DNA of 64,000 nucleotides from Papiliotrema nemorosa. Taxonomy: Eukaryota > Basidiomycota > Tremellomycetes > Tremellales > Rhynchogastremaceae. The translations under genes were made by a program, and so were the position numbers. Below are positions 11,418 through 22,760 of the stretch, piece after piece (within the stretch, counting starts at the first letter, position 1; every line of letters starts with the position of its first letter). The notes beneath the pieces are model-generated. The model was not told where the DNA came from. It saw only the letters and a list, made by a program, of their open reading frames with translations, and did not search any database. Location: assembly GCA_032158125.1 (NCBI GenBank), contig JASKOT010000005.1, positions 124,001-188,000 on the forward strand. Direction: 5' to 3'.

Positions 11418-13163
11418 ATGTCGTTCTTCTCCCGAAATTCCACCAAATCAGCCTCATCGTCCGTCAATTCTACCTCAAAGGGCAAGGTCGTACCAGAACC
11501 GACTCACCGAATATTTACCACTCCACCAGAAGGTATCAAGCCCACCAAGAAATGGAACTATGACGAAGCGCAACTCCAGCAGGCAGGTCTTCCATCATCT
11601 AGCACTTGATCCATGCTGACGCGACAGATTGCAGAGCTGAAAGAGGTGCGAATTTCATGGCCGAAATGCCCGGGAAAATAGACGGACTTGCTGACGCGAC
11701 TCAGTACACCTCGACTCTGCTCCTTCCCGAGAGCGATCCATACCACCCTTGGGAAGCCAGATTCTTGGCCGATCCAGGATGTCATCCGAGGTATATGCGA
11801 GCTGCTAAATGGAAGATGCCCGATGCAAAGAATCGAATCAAGGGGACAATAGAATGGAGGAGAGAGTTCAAACCGGAGCTTATCTCGCCTGATGATGTGT
11901 CGGTAGAGGCAGAGACGGGGAAAATGTGAGTGTAGCGGGGGATTACGCCTTGTGTGCTCATATTTAGCATCTTGACCGGGTTCGACTTGGACGCAAGACC
12001 TATTCTATACATGCGACCGGGGAGGGAAAACACCGAGACCAGTCCTAGACAGATCCGACACTTGATTTTCCACTTGTGGGTCGGAACCCCTGTCTCCGGT
12101 CGCAGTGCTGATGATCAGAGAACGAGCCATCGATCTCATGCCTCCAGGGCAGGAACAGGTGGCAATCATCGTTGACGTGAGCTTGCAGCTTCAAATGACA
12201 TTTGGGTCGTATAGCTGACGCGTCAGTACAAATCTGCTACTTCCCAATCCAACCCTTCCATCAGTACCGCTCGAAAAGTCTTGAACATATTACAGAACCA
12301 CTATGTTGAGCGTGAGTGGTCTGACACTATCACCACGACTCTGCTGATGATAAGGACTGGGTCGAGGTCTCGTTGTAAACATGTCGTGAGTCAGAGGAAT
12401 GTCAATTCAACGTGGCCGCTGACCAAAAGATGGTGGATCAACGCATTCTTTTCCGGTATCTCCCCCTTTATGGACCCGATCACACGAGACAAGGTGGGCA
12501 CCTCATCTGCCAAGCTTGGGATTTAAGCTTAACATGCAGATCCGTTTCAATCCCAAATTGGAGGAATTAGTCCCAGTTGACCAGCTGGATTACGAGTTTG
12601 GAGGGCAGTATCACTTGGACTTTGAGCATGGAGAGTACTGGAAGACTATCACCGAGTGAGCCATTTCGAGCACGTCCCTCAATGAACGCTGACCCCCAGA
12701 TTCTGCCGCCTTGTGGGTCTCCCCTCGCTGTGCGCCCACCGTTATACTGACCATCTAGGCATCTGACGGTACGCGTGTTGACTCGGACGGGAATGCCTGG
12801 GTTCCTCCTCTCGGAAACGGTATCAAGGCTGCCGTCGATGGTCTCGTCCCCAAACCAGATGCCGTAGCATCAGGCGAGGTGGTCAAAGATGACTCTAGTG
12901 GTGGTGTCAAGGATGCTCAGTCAGAAGAGAAGGACGATCAAAGTGCCGCACAACGTATCGCAGAGGAACACAAGGCCGAGTCGGGCGAGACTGGCACGGA
13001 GGAGGCTGCATTGGTGGAGGGTGTACAGAAGACTTCGATTTCAAACGGGCACGCAGAACCTCCAGCGGTAGTGACAAAGCCTGGAGAGCCTGTAGGGGAT
13101 GTGGTGTTTGACCATCCACCTTCGGAGGGAGAAGTCAAGGAGGCTTTGAAGGCTGCTGCGTAG
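11418..13163 (+). CDS. SEC14-like phosphatidylinositol transfer protein (Pdr16/17 type)
   Basis: CRAL-TRIO lipid-transfer protein. The Pdr16/Pdr17 group exchanges phosphatidylinositol and sterol, and affects azole tolerance and phospholipid synthesis. About seven or eight exons. It starts MSFFSRNSTKSASSS. The N-terminal CRAL-TRIO helical part is seen in HPRYMRAAKWKMPDAKNRIK. The lipid-binding core reads LTGFDLDARPILYMRPGREN, TETSPRQIRHLIFHL, then after splicing RAIDLMPPGQEQVAIIVDYK and WWINAFFSGISPFMDPITRD, closing with the FNPKLEELVP gate region. A Glu/Ser-rich tail of about 120 residues after WVPPLGNGIKAAVDGLVPKP is longer than in yeast Pdr16. The middle exons (12100-12500) are small and were joined by family similarity. 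Confidence 0.88.
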
Positions 13164-13632
13164 ACGACTCGGAGCAACAATGTGGCGAGCGGGGAGTAGA
13201 GGTGTGGTAGCACTCCGGTCAGCATGTACGGCTGCCAGCTGGTAGATAAGACGAATAGATCGACTTGATAGTATCGTGGTGACGCATGCATGCCTGCGAA
13301 ACATAGTTGAACACTGCGGTATCTAGGTATAGGCTATAGATAGAACCAGAGAACAGTGGAGATCACGTGGTTTCAGGGGTGGCGATGTGCGTCTCCCGAG
13401 ATGGGAACCGAGATGGAATGGGTTGGAGATTGGCCGAAGCGATGGTGTAGCCGGGGCAATATCGACGACGACGACGAGGTATATATAGAGGCAGTGAGAG
13501 GACATATCAAGGACATCGACCAACAGCGAGCACTCTCACAGGAAACAAGCACTCAAAGTTCCGACGAGCACACCGACTCCACAGCCCCTACACGCACATC
13601 CCACACCAGACGACTCGTATTCTAATACCACC
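13164..13632. promoter_or_regulatory. tandem spacer with promoter
   Basis: Holds the 3' UTR of the lipid-transfer gene and the promoter of the next gene, including a short CGA repeat near 13463-13477 and the TATA-like site listed separately. Confidence 0.4.
13480..13488 (+). promoter_or_regulatory. TATA-like element
   Basis: GTATATATAG-type sequence about 145 bases before the ATG at 13633, a plausible distance for a fungal TATA box plus 5' UTR. Confidence 0.4.
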
Positions 13633-14522
13633 ATGGCATTCTTACTCCTCGGAGCGACCCGAATGGCAGTTCGAGGTGTCAAAGACGGAGTTCAAGCCTT
13701 CAAAGATGCCAAAAATCCAGATTTCGGTACAGGACAAGAAAGAGAGGTCGAGGTGGATAGATGGGGAAACCCAAAGAAATCAGGGGCGGTGTATGATTTC
13801 GTATTGAAGAATGAACTCAAGCGGAAGGCTAAGAGTACCGGATCCTCCCCGGCCACTGCCATAGCTGGACCCTCTAGTGTAAGTCTACCAGAACACCATA
13901 GACGATCCCCCGGCTGATCTCGTAGGCGGGCAACGAAACAACGTTTGAGCGGGAGTATAGACAATCGATGAAGAAGCCACCAGTCAAGAGTGAAGGTGAG
14001 GACTACGGACCTCAAGATTACTCTTCAAAGGGATGGAATGTAAGTTACACCCTGAGTTGCACTCGAATCGATTGTGATGATCGACTGACGTCTCAGACCC
14101 AGAATGAGACGCAAGAAGATGCTCCTCCTGCTTATGTCGAAACCCCTTCCCTAGATCCCTCCACAAACCAACCTCGTGGTGCTTTCGGCCCAGCTCCACC
14201 ATCCGCCTACTCCCCCGCACCCGTGGCTACAGACGCTACTCGACCGGGAATACAACGCCAAAATTCCCTCTCGTCACTTTCGTCTTCTAGCTCCAGCTCG
14301 TCCAGCTCGAGTGAGGGTCATTCTCGCTCAGGACAGGGTATGGGCAGCCGGGAGGCAAGAAAGACAGCCAAGAAAGAGCGCAGGGCGCAGAAGAAATGGG
14401 AGAGAAATCAGAGGAGAGCGCTGAAGAGGGAACATAGGGACGAGAAGGAGAGGATGAAGGCTCAACATCGGTATGAGAAGGAGATGGCCAAGTCGGGCGT
14501 CATGCCTACTAGGCCCCAATGA
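13633..14522 (+). CDS. uncharacterised protein with basic C-terminal helix
   Basis: Not recognised. Three exons (introns about 13880-13925 and 14041-14097, both phase 0) give about 260 residues. It starts MAFLLLGATRMAVRGVKDGV and has GTGQEREVEVDRWGNPKKSG near residue 35. The middle is Pro/Ala-rich, followed by a serine run near residue 165-180. The C-terminal 60 residues are very rich in Lys, Arg and Glu (KTAKKERRAQKKWERNQRRA) and predict a long single helix. The context AACCACCATGG around the ATG is good. Neighbours give no hint. The N terminus could be a short membrane or targeting segment. Confidence 0.75.
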
Positions 14523-14761
14523 GGAGTATGACCACTGGTTCAGGCAGGAAAGGATTTTATCATTGTACTCGTTGTAGACGGCGGAAGCCCTCCTATCCGC
14601 TAATGTAGTGATTGTGGGCTGGAAAAGTCCATTCATAGATGTATCCCGAGATCAGATCGCTTCAGATTACTTGACAAGGTGGTGAAGAAGCCAACGCACC
14701 ACATTGAGCTGCCATATCAAGTCCTGACCCACAAACTGACAGCGTCTAGGTCAATCAGACG

Positions 14762-16688
14762 TCAATCAGACTTATCCTCAGAATCAGGGTCCACATGAGG
14801 CTGGTGTTCTTGTCTTGTCTGCTTGTAGTACTCCCTCACGGTTCCGAAAGCATCATCTGGATCATGCTTCATGAGCAGGAGTTTTCTCTCCAGGGAAGTC
14901 TTGTCGTTGAGCAATTCCAAAACGTCTTCTCGATGTTGCCTCGATCTGCCTCGAAGCAGGGACTCGAGAACAGTATCATTCTCCGAGCTTCGAGCCACTG
15001 TGTCGATACTGATTTGTCCATGGGAATCTGCTGCATCAGATGGAGTTGGTGAATTTCCCGTCGCGAATTGCAATTCGTGGTGTGCAGTCTTTGTTATATG
15101 GTCTATGACAGGATTGACTTTGGCAGTATACTCTGCGACAGCTTCAGCCAATTTGAGAGAACCAGCCGATATGACACGTTCACGGGTCTGGTATGGGACT
15201 CTTCTGTCGATCGCCGTGATAAGATTGCCTTTTTCACCTCGGTCAGATTCTCCATCAGCTTTTCCAAGGACTGGGCAGCTTCAAGTCGGGTGATGGGGCA
15301 GGTTGCTGGTAGTGGCGGAAGGCGAGAGCGAAATGAACCAGAAATCACACTGACCACTCTTGCTCGCCGGGTCTTTCCCTTTGACCCTTGAGATCGGGTA
15401 GAGAAGATTTGTGTGGAGGATTCCGTCATCACCTGATCGTCTGCAGACTGGTACAAAGGGTCTACGGCCTGGATATCAGGGGTTTCCATCGCTTTCACCT
15501 CCTCGCTTTCGTATGGCTCTGGACTAACTGAAACGGCAGACTTTCCATCGTCTCTCTCCGTTTCGTTAGGGAGTGACGATGAGCCTTTCATCACTGCCAC
15601 CAAAGCAGCCTTCTTGGCGTTGGCTGATAAGCGACGTTGTCGCTCTTCCTCTTTCTGCGCTTTGGCAGCTTCTTTTCCCTTCTTCTCTGTGTCTTGCCCG
15701 TAGTAGCGTGAGAAAGCGTGGCAACAGTCTTGTCAGCGGGGGTCTGCGATGTGTCGGACTGGCGATCCGTTCCTTGTAAAAGAGATAGAAGCAGAGATCC
15801 CTCGGTCCTCTCGTCGATGACGACCGCTCCGTTGTTGCTCATGATATCCTGGTCGCGTGAAATTGCATTCTCGTCGCTAGCTTGAGGTGCTCGCGGCCCG
15901 TCCTCAACTTCCCAATTGCGCGGAGCCGAATGCTGAGCCAACGAGTGAGTATGAGGTGAACGCATAGTGTTATTCGAAGCAGTTTCGTCGACTTCCTCAT
16001 CCTCATCACTCCGTCCAAGGCCAAATGTGTCTTGAGGAATCTGCCGAGAGTCGTCCTGCACGTTCTCGCCGATAGAGGTCTCCTGCCGCCATTTCTTCGA
16101 AGCGTGCCGTATGACGATATCCGGGAGCGTGATCCGTCTGCCCACCTCAGGACTATGCGTCTCAGTAACACCCGTGTCACGGAAAGTATCAGCGGGATCC
16201 TGCGTGACCCTCCGCTCCAACTCGGCGGGTAAAGCACTAGATCCACCCGGTAGCTGGAAAGATGAAGTGGCCCCCAACCCTCCAAAAAGACCCTGGTACT
16301 CATGTGACATCTTCCCGCTTGATCTCTCTGCGGGACTGAGCGTGAAGTACTCCTTTTGAAAGGCCGACGCGGACCAATATCTGGCCTTTCGAGAATCCAT
16401 TGTCGTCCCTTCCACCTTTTTGCGCTCAATGATGAGTTCCCGCAGGACATGCTTGAGATCTTCCTCCGTATCAGGCAATACTCGATGCATCCAGCTTGAG
16501 AGACCGTCGCTGGCTGGATGGCTGAGAGGTAAAGAGAACTCAAGGCCAGTAAGGAGAGGACCTTGGGAAGATTCATACAGTGGGTCGTCGGTTTGTGCAC
16601 CTGAAAAGTTGGGTAAGCCTTGGAGGGTCAGTATCTCTCGAAGAGTCGTTCTAATACCCTTCAAGAGCTCTTCGGTCACGGTAGTCAT
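14762..16688 (-). CDS. uncharacterised protein, exon structure partly unresolved
   Basis: Not recognised. It starts MTTVTEELLKGIRTTLREIL and has a helical region DLKHVLRELIIERKKVEG near residue 75 and KARYWSASAFQKEYF near 100. A long acidic disordered region follows, then a charged helix KAQKEEERQRRLSANAKK. The C-terminal part carries two more helices (LAEAVAEYTAKVNPVIDHI; LNDKTSLERKLLLMKHD) and ends DSEDKSD. The reading frame changes twice. The change near 15350 fits an intron with a GTGTGA donor and CCCAG acceptor in the right phase. The one near 15700 has no convincing splice pair. The layout resembles scaffold or kinetochore-type coiled-coil proteins, but that is only an impression. Confidence 0.6.
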
Positions 16689-17259
16689 GGTCTGGACCGC
16701 TTTGGTTTCTGATGTGATGGTCTCCGCGTGACAAGAAGTATTGTATTAAAGAACTGAGTGATGACGAAAAGGGAGTGTGATCTTTCAGGCAATTCGGGGA
16801 AGGGGACGATGTTGCTTGATTCTTCGTATCTTTGAGGGTCGGCCTTCCAAGTCGACCTCCCTGTCGAAGGGATTCACGGGCATTCTGATGAGAGGAGCAA
16901 ATGAGTCAAGCGGGTTGTCACACGGGGAGGAGGGAGAAAGGGACCTCACGAAAGATGTTTCTACTCCTTTCCAATACTTGCCAAGCTGGAGCAAGAAGTT
17001 GCACCCCCTTCTCGCCTGATGAGTGATCAGCTGCAATTTTCCTTGAGAATCTCTGTTCATACAACAGATGAATGCGAGTGTTCGTCAGAGTCGGCGACTT
17101 GCAGATAGGCCTCTTGACCCGCGGCCAACATTCTGCCTGGCCGGATAAGAGCTCATCCAGTGTTCCGCTGCGAGTATGTTTCCGGGAGAGGTATATATGC
17201 ATCAAGCATGGGGATATCACGCGCACATCTCTTGAATGATTGTGTAGTCTGACGCTGTA
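16689..17259. promoter_or_regulatory. divergent promoter spacer
   Basis: Lies between divergent starts. A 33-codon minus-strand frame (MPVNPFDREVDLEGRPSKIR onward, near 16790-16888) is open but has no support. A TATA-like site sits at its right end. Confidence 0.4.
17191..17199 (+). promoter_or_regulatory. TATA-like element
   Basis: GTATATATG about 65 bases before the amidohydrolase ATG at 17260. Confidence 0.4.
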
Positions 17260-18906
17260 ATGTCCCAAATCGACTTCAAACCTAGCTTCTACCATACCAA
17301 ACCCCTCGACGCCCGTCCAGCCAAGTAAGGCCACCTTCCTCCTTCTTCGCTTGCTAACCGCTGACAATAGCCATCCGGCACACACTAAGCCTTGGCTCAA
17401 GGCTACAAAGATTCCTATCCTATACACGAATGCCCTCGTTGTCGATCCTGAGAACTCCTGTCTGCTCGACGAAGGGAAACCTCAGGATATCTTGATCGAA
17501 AATGGGAAGATTGCCAGTGTCGCTAGATCCGGATCGCAAGAAAGCTTCTCAGGGGAGAAGATTGATCTCAAGAAGAGATATGTGTGTCCTGGGCTGATCG
17601 ACACCCATGTGCATGTCACTGCAGTCCCTGGACCTCTGGTGTGTGCACGATGAATCACCCAAAAGTGATCCCAGCTGACCCTCTAGACGATGTCAGACCT
17701 CACTCGATGTCCAGACCAAGTCCTCACCCTCCGATCATCTTTTGTCCTTAAAGACATGCTCCAACGAGGCTTCACCACTGTTCGTGATTGTGGTGGCGCG
17801 ACGAAACATCTCGCGGTAGCCATCTCGGAGGGATTGATCGAGGGACCGCGTCTGTTTCAAGTAGGCAAGGCGCTCTCGCAGACCGGTGGACATGGAGACT
17901 TCGTACCTGGTTCTTCGGGCGGTGACGATTTGTGCTGTAGCGGACATAGTGTGAGTCTGGGGAGGACGTGTGATGGGGTACCGCAATGTCTGAAAGCTGT
18001 ACGGGAGGAGATCAAAGCTGGAGCCGACCAGATCAAGGTGATGTGTGGTGGAGGGTGAGCTCAAGCTAGTCTGATGGATATCGTGCAAGCTGATATGGCA
18101 GAGTAGCTAGTGAAGCAGATGCGATAGATCACGTTCAGTTCACCGAAGAGGAGATCAGGGCAATCACGACAGTAGCGAAGAATCTGGGCAACGTTCATGT
18201 AAGTTTGGCCCTCTTCCGGTCCTCCTACACCCTCAGAGAGCTTATTGACGCTCTAGGTGACAGCCCATGCATACACGGTCAAAGCGATCATGCAAGCGAT
18301 AAACAACGGAGTGATGGGTATAGAACATGGTAATCTCATGGACGAATCTACCGCTCGTGAAATGGCCAAACGAGGAATCTTCTACATTCCTACTCTATCC
18401 GTTTTACATGTGTTGAACAGACCTCCCTTCTGTACGAGCATGACGGAAGAGCAGATTTTGAAGAGTCACGAGGTCATGGAGAAGGGATTGGAGGCTATCA
18501 AGGTGGGCTTCCTATTCTCGGCCGAGGCAGACTTGCGCTGATCGTAGATGGCGTATGAAGCAGGGGTGATCATGTGTTATGGAAGTGACATGCTCATGGC
18601 GATGCATCCGTACCAGAACGAGGAGTTTGCCATTTTGAGCCATCTTGTGCCTTCTGAACATATACTCAAGATGGCCACTACGAATGCCGGTAAGTCGTTA
18701 GCATGCGAACCGTCCAAAAGCGCTGACATCCAGCCAAACTCCTGAGGCAAGAAGGCAAGATTGGAGTGATCCGACCTGGGGCCCACGCCGATATGGTCGT
18801 GCTGAGCCAAAACCCGCTGGAAGATATATCGATCTTAGACAGACATGAAGAGTATTTGAAGGGGGTCATGAAAGGTGGACAGTGGAAAAAGCCGCTCAGC
18901 GATTAA
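17260..18906 (+). CDS. metal-dependent amidohydrolase (imidazolonepropionase/prolidase-like)
   Basis: Hydrolase of the amidohydrolase superfamily with a TIM-barrel fold; the substrate is unknown. About six exons give about 460 residues. It starts MSQIDFKPSFYHTKPLDARP. The metal-binding HxH is in PGLIDTHVHVT. RDCGGATKHLA and QTGGHGDFVPG follow, then the barrel strand AGADQIKVMCGGG, likely metal ligands in VHVTAHAYT and GIEHGNLMD, and the catalytic Asp region CYGSDMLMAMHP. It ends with the composite beta-sandwich segment VIRPGAHADMVVLSQNPLED. Related family members act on aminoacyl-proline peptides, acylated amines or mycotoxin-like amides. No targeting signal is visible, so a cytosolic location is likely. 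No pathway neighbour is present. Confidence 0.88.
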
Positions 18907-19183
18907 AAGCTGTCGCGGATTTCACCTGTCGGAAGATTACTACGAGTACTGAAGTATAGACATTCCCACATGTAGTCATGCATACAGAGATCTACGCACA
19001 CACAATTCTGGCACTGAGCAATGCTCCTTGTGATCTCTCATGCACAAGACACGAGCGAGGTTTAGTAGAGTGTTATGGTGGAGTCGGTCTGCCCGACTTT
19101 ACCTACCGATCGACGCGGGCGGCTCTTTTTTCCCATCTAGGTTCAAATGTACCTTCAAATCCATACCTCCCATCTGCAAGCCC

Positions 19184-21673
19184 ATGATCCCCCCTCGTCC
19201 CATGCCGCCGGCTGAAGCAGGAAGCTCGACGTTCCATCTGAAATCTGTCGACGATAATGCAGATCTCTTCCCGGAAGCTGGTCCTTCGAGTGTAGGACCG
19301 TTATCTCCATCGCAGAGTGGATCATCTACGCCTAAACCAACAACCAAACGACCCAAGACGGGATGCCTGACTTGTCGTCTGCGCAAAAAGGCAAGTATAA
19401 TGTCATCGGCATATTATCACAGTGTTATTGGACGGTGGTACTGATTTGCAGCGATGCGATGAGCAGAAACCTCTTTGTGCGACTTGTGAGAGATTGGGAA
19501 TAGATTGTTTAGGATATGAGAAATCGAATCCCGACTGGCTCAAGGGGAGGGATAACAAGCAACGAGTCAAACAGGATCTGTGAGTTATCTCAAGGCCTGA
19601 TTCGCCCCTATTGTAGTGTAAGTTTACCATTCGCTTATCTATAGAAAACGACGGATCAAGGTGAATCGTGCTAGTCAGATCAAAAAGGCCAAAGAGGAAG
19701 ACCCGGTCGATCTTGAAGATGATACAGGGTCGAGACGTCCTTCATCCGCCAGCGAAGGGGCATCCCAGCCATTTGATCCGCGAGGTGGACATATGTCGGC
19801 ACCGAGGATCATACCGTACGAATACTCGTCTCATCGCTCGACCCACGTCCCGCCAGAACCGGCATATGTTGTTCCTCCGTCTCTCCCTCCTCTTGCGGGG
19901 CCACCGCCCATCGAGCCTCTCTGGACCGGTCCGGCGCCCAATCAATCTATAATCTACACTCAGCCTCTTGCGGCGGTTCCTCAAGCCATGGACAGTGCCA
20001 TGGTACCCACCCAAACCTACCATACCCCCGAGAACGACGTTGAAGATGTGTGGAACCTAATCTTCGGATACCAACCTCCTCCATTCTCCTTGAACGCCAT
20101 GTCCACTCCAGGATTCACCATGCCCCTCTCTTTCCCCCCTCCTTCACCTACATCCGACCAATCTCTCATCTCCCTCTTCGCACCGCCCATATCTGACCCT
20201 CTTCGTCTTCTCGCCGACCATAGTAATCCTACGAGCAGTATCGACCCCAATATCCACCCCACGCCCGATCTAACATACCTACACCACTACCTCGATGTGG
20301 TCCTCCCGTTACAATACCGCTTCATCATCAAATCCATGGGGGATGTCATCGCTCCGTTGGCATTCTCCAATCCCGACATATACAAAGCTGCCACTGCCCT
20401 TGCGGCGCTGCACAGATCTGCCAATCGCGCCAAAGACGTACCGACCTTGTCTTGGAGCGCGGAGCAGACATTTGAAGATGGAGAGACTGTACTGGCGAAT
20501 ACGATGCATCGAGAGACGGTGGAGAGATTGAGAACGGTCATCCCTGAACAATTTACCGAGGAGGGGGTGGTGCTCCCCCTCTTGTTCGCCATGAGTTATT
20601 ATCTGTTCTTGGGTGGGACAAGTCGGCATTGGACGGAACTGCTCAACCTCAGCCGAAGGTGCTTATCCGCCGCTCTCGCTGCGTCTCCAGAAATCAGCGG
20701 AATGACTATCGTCAACCATGCTGAAAACGGGGGACAGGGTGGAGCGAGATCTCCCTGGATGAGGTATCGGCCTTTGATGTGTGCGATGATATGGATGGAT
20801 ATCGTCGGATCGGTCACTCTCAATCAGGCCAGTAGCATATTACCGGTATATCGGGATTTACTTGGGTACTCGCCTTCGACATATGGAGAGAAAAGGCCGA
20901 AATTGCATATGCACCGGGTGATGGGTTGTGACGATACTACTGTGAGTCTTCACGAGCCACAGTCGACGTTTGACTTGCTCATGTGCAGTTTTTAGCTATC
21001 GCCGAGACTGTCGCTTTATCCGAATGGCGTGACGAGCAGGAAGGGGCAGAGTGCTTGTCCGTCAAGGAACTCTTGCTTCGTGCAGGGGCTATCGAGCAGT
21101 TGATGGAAGAACGAAGCTGGAGAGAAGGTAGCTCGGTAGATGTTCCTGTGAAAAGCCAAGGAGACGAAGAGGAGATCAGTATCGCTATCGTCATGAGTGA
21201 TATCTTCTTCGGCGCGGCCAAGGTGCTTCTCGCCAGTGTCATACATGGGGCGCATCCTCGAGGTGAGCATGTTCTGTCGATACCTACGTCTCTACCTGAA
21301 TACCACCTGCCTCGTCAATATCCGCGTGGGTCATGTTGGCTGATCCGCAGTATCCGACATCTCATCCGCAGTCGAAGACACGGCGGAAGCCCTCCGTCGT
21401 TTAGACATACTCCACCCTTCTTCCGACGTCAACAGAGCCTTGATCTTACCCATCACAATCGCCGGATCTCACTCTGACGAGCCGCACCTTCAGTCCTTTT
21501 TCAGGTCGAGATTCGCTCAGTTGGGGAAAGAAGCAGAAGCATTTGGGAACTCCAAGCAGGCTTTACAGCTCTTAGAGGAGGTCTGGAGGAGACGTCGCGA
21601 GGGGGAGAAGGGAGTGAAGTGGAGGAAGGTGATGAGGGATTTGGGATGGGAGGAAGGGATTTTACTCATATAA
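19184..21673 (+). CDS. Zn2Cys6 transcription factor with fungal TF domain
   Basis: Fungal binuclear-cluster regulator, nuclear, probably DNA-binding. Five exons: 19184-19390, 19452-19579, 19645-20941, 20989-about 21261, and about 21350-21673. The zinc cluster is CLTCRLRKK joined to RCDEQKPLCATCERLGIDC, near residues 62-90, all six Cys present, followed by a basic linker (KRRIKVNRASQIKKAK). The middle is Pro-rich. From about residue 300 a fungal-specific transcription factor domain (PF11951-like) starts at YLHHYLDVVLPLQYRFIIKS and includes AATALAALHRSAN. The end reads WRKVMRDLGWEEGILLI. The first intron starts GCAAGT and is a GC-AG intron that splits the zinc cluster. The start is the ATG closest before the Pro-rich N terminus. 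No target is suggested by the neighbours. Confidence 0.88.
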
Positions 21674-22760
21674 TATGTTGCGGATGGTATACAGCGCGCC
21701 TCGATCCAAGTCGTGAATTCTTATAGAAGCGGATCCATTCGTGGTGGATGTCGGCTAACTTTTCGTCCTACGATAAGCTTGGCAGGCACAAGACGGGACG
21801 AGGCGCCAGATCCTCTGGAATGAGAGACAGTCTGCCCTTGTTGCGACTCGCAGGACTCGGAATGCATAGCGGAAAGACAACCCATGGGATCGTTTGCTCC
21901 CGTGCACAGAATGCACAAGGAACGCATTCTGGACCAACCTGATTTGACTCGGATGTACGTGATCTACACCGGCCCGGTGAGTCCCCGCGCAGAAAATTGA
22001 GATCTGTCTGGTAAGATCTGCAAATCCGCGACTTTTGATACGCGCCATAAGGGGAGCCCCCACAAACGTTCTTCCGATTTAGAGGCTGGACCTATCGCGT
22101 CTGATGAACCGAACAAACGCCCTGGCTTGACCTTTAGGATGTACCTTGGTGTCACCCCACACTATTACCTATAGAATCCGTACCATCTCTGATTTCTCCC
22201 GTCGGGGGTATGGCTCAGAGCAGAAAGGATCCTTTGGCTCCCACCCTCTCTCATGGCTTTCCTTTACCTTCGCCCGCGCCCGTGCTAGCTACACATAGTT
22301 ATGTTTCGGAGTTTTCCCGTCTCACCGATGGGAAGCCCTTGCTTGGCTGAAAGGAATGGATGTCCCCGGAGGAATCGCACACTAGTACTGACAGCCTTTG
22401 ATCATGATACTCGGACTATGGGCGCTGGCAGAGACGATAATTATGTGGGGGAGGCGGTAGATCTGTCGTGTCAATCGCCATTAGGATTATACTTATCCAC
22501 ATCATACTTTGTCACGGTAGGGCACGATCCGATCCATCCGCTGTATCCGGAATTTGACGAGTATTGAATGGGGTTCCAGGAAAAGCTCGGCGGTGAATAA
22601 CATAGGGGTATATATATACTCCAATACTCGTTGATGGCTTCCCCTGTTTGTTCACCTACATCTTGGTTTGCTTTCGACACCTGCATTCACGAGCGCAAAC
22701 TGGATGCAGGTCTTCCCTCGTCGCTCTCTGTAAAGCGAATATTGCACAAGTCGAGCCGCC
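21674..22760. promoter_or_regulatory. long intergenic region
   Basis: About 1.1 kb without a supported gene; small open frames on both strands lack splice signals or similarity. Its right end carries a TATA-like element for the next gene. Confidence 0.45.
22609..22619 (+). promoter_or_regulatory. TATA-like element
   Basis: GTATATATATAC about 145 bases before the ATG at 22761, the same spacing as at 13480. Confidence 0.45.

Noticed and set aside
15210..15260. Programmed -1 frameshift at an A-run in the 14762-16688 gene
   Set aside because: The A-run is not a canonical slippery heptamer in the zero frame and an intron in the correct phase solves the change.
16785..17060. Minus-strand frame containing MPVNPFDREVDLEGRPSKIR
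   Set aside because: Considered as an upstream exon of the 14762-16688 gene, but no in-phase splice pair joins them.
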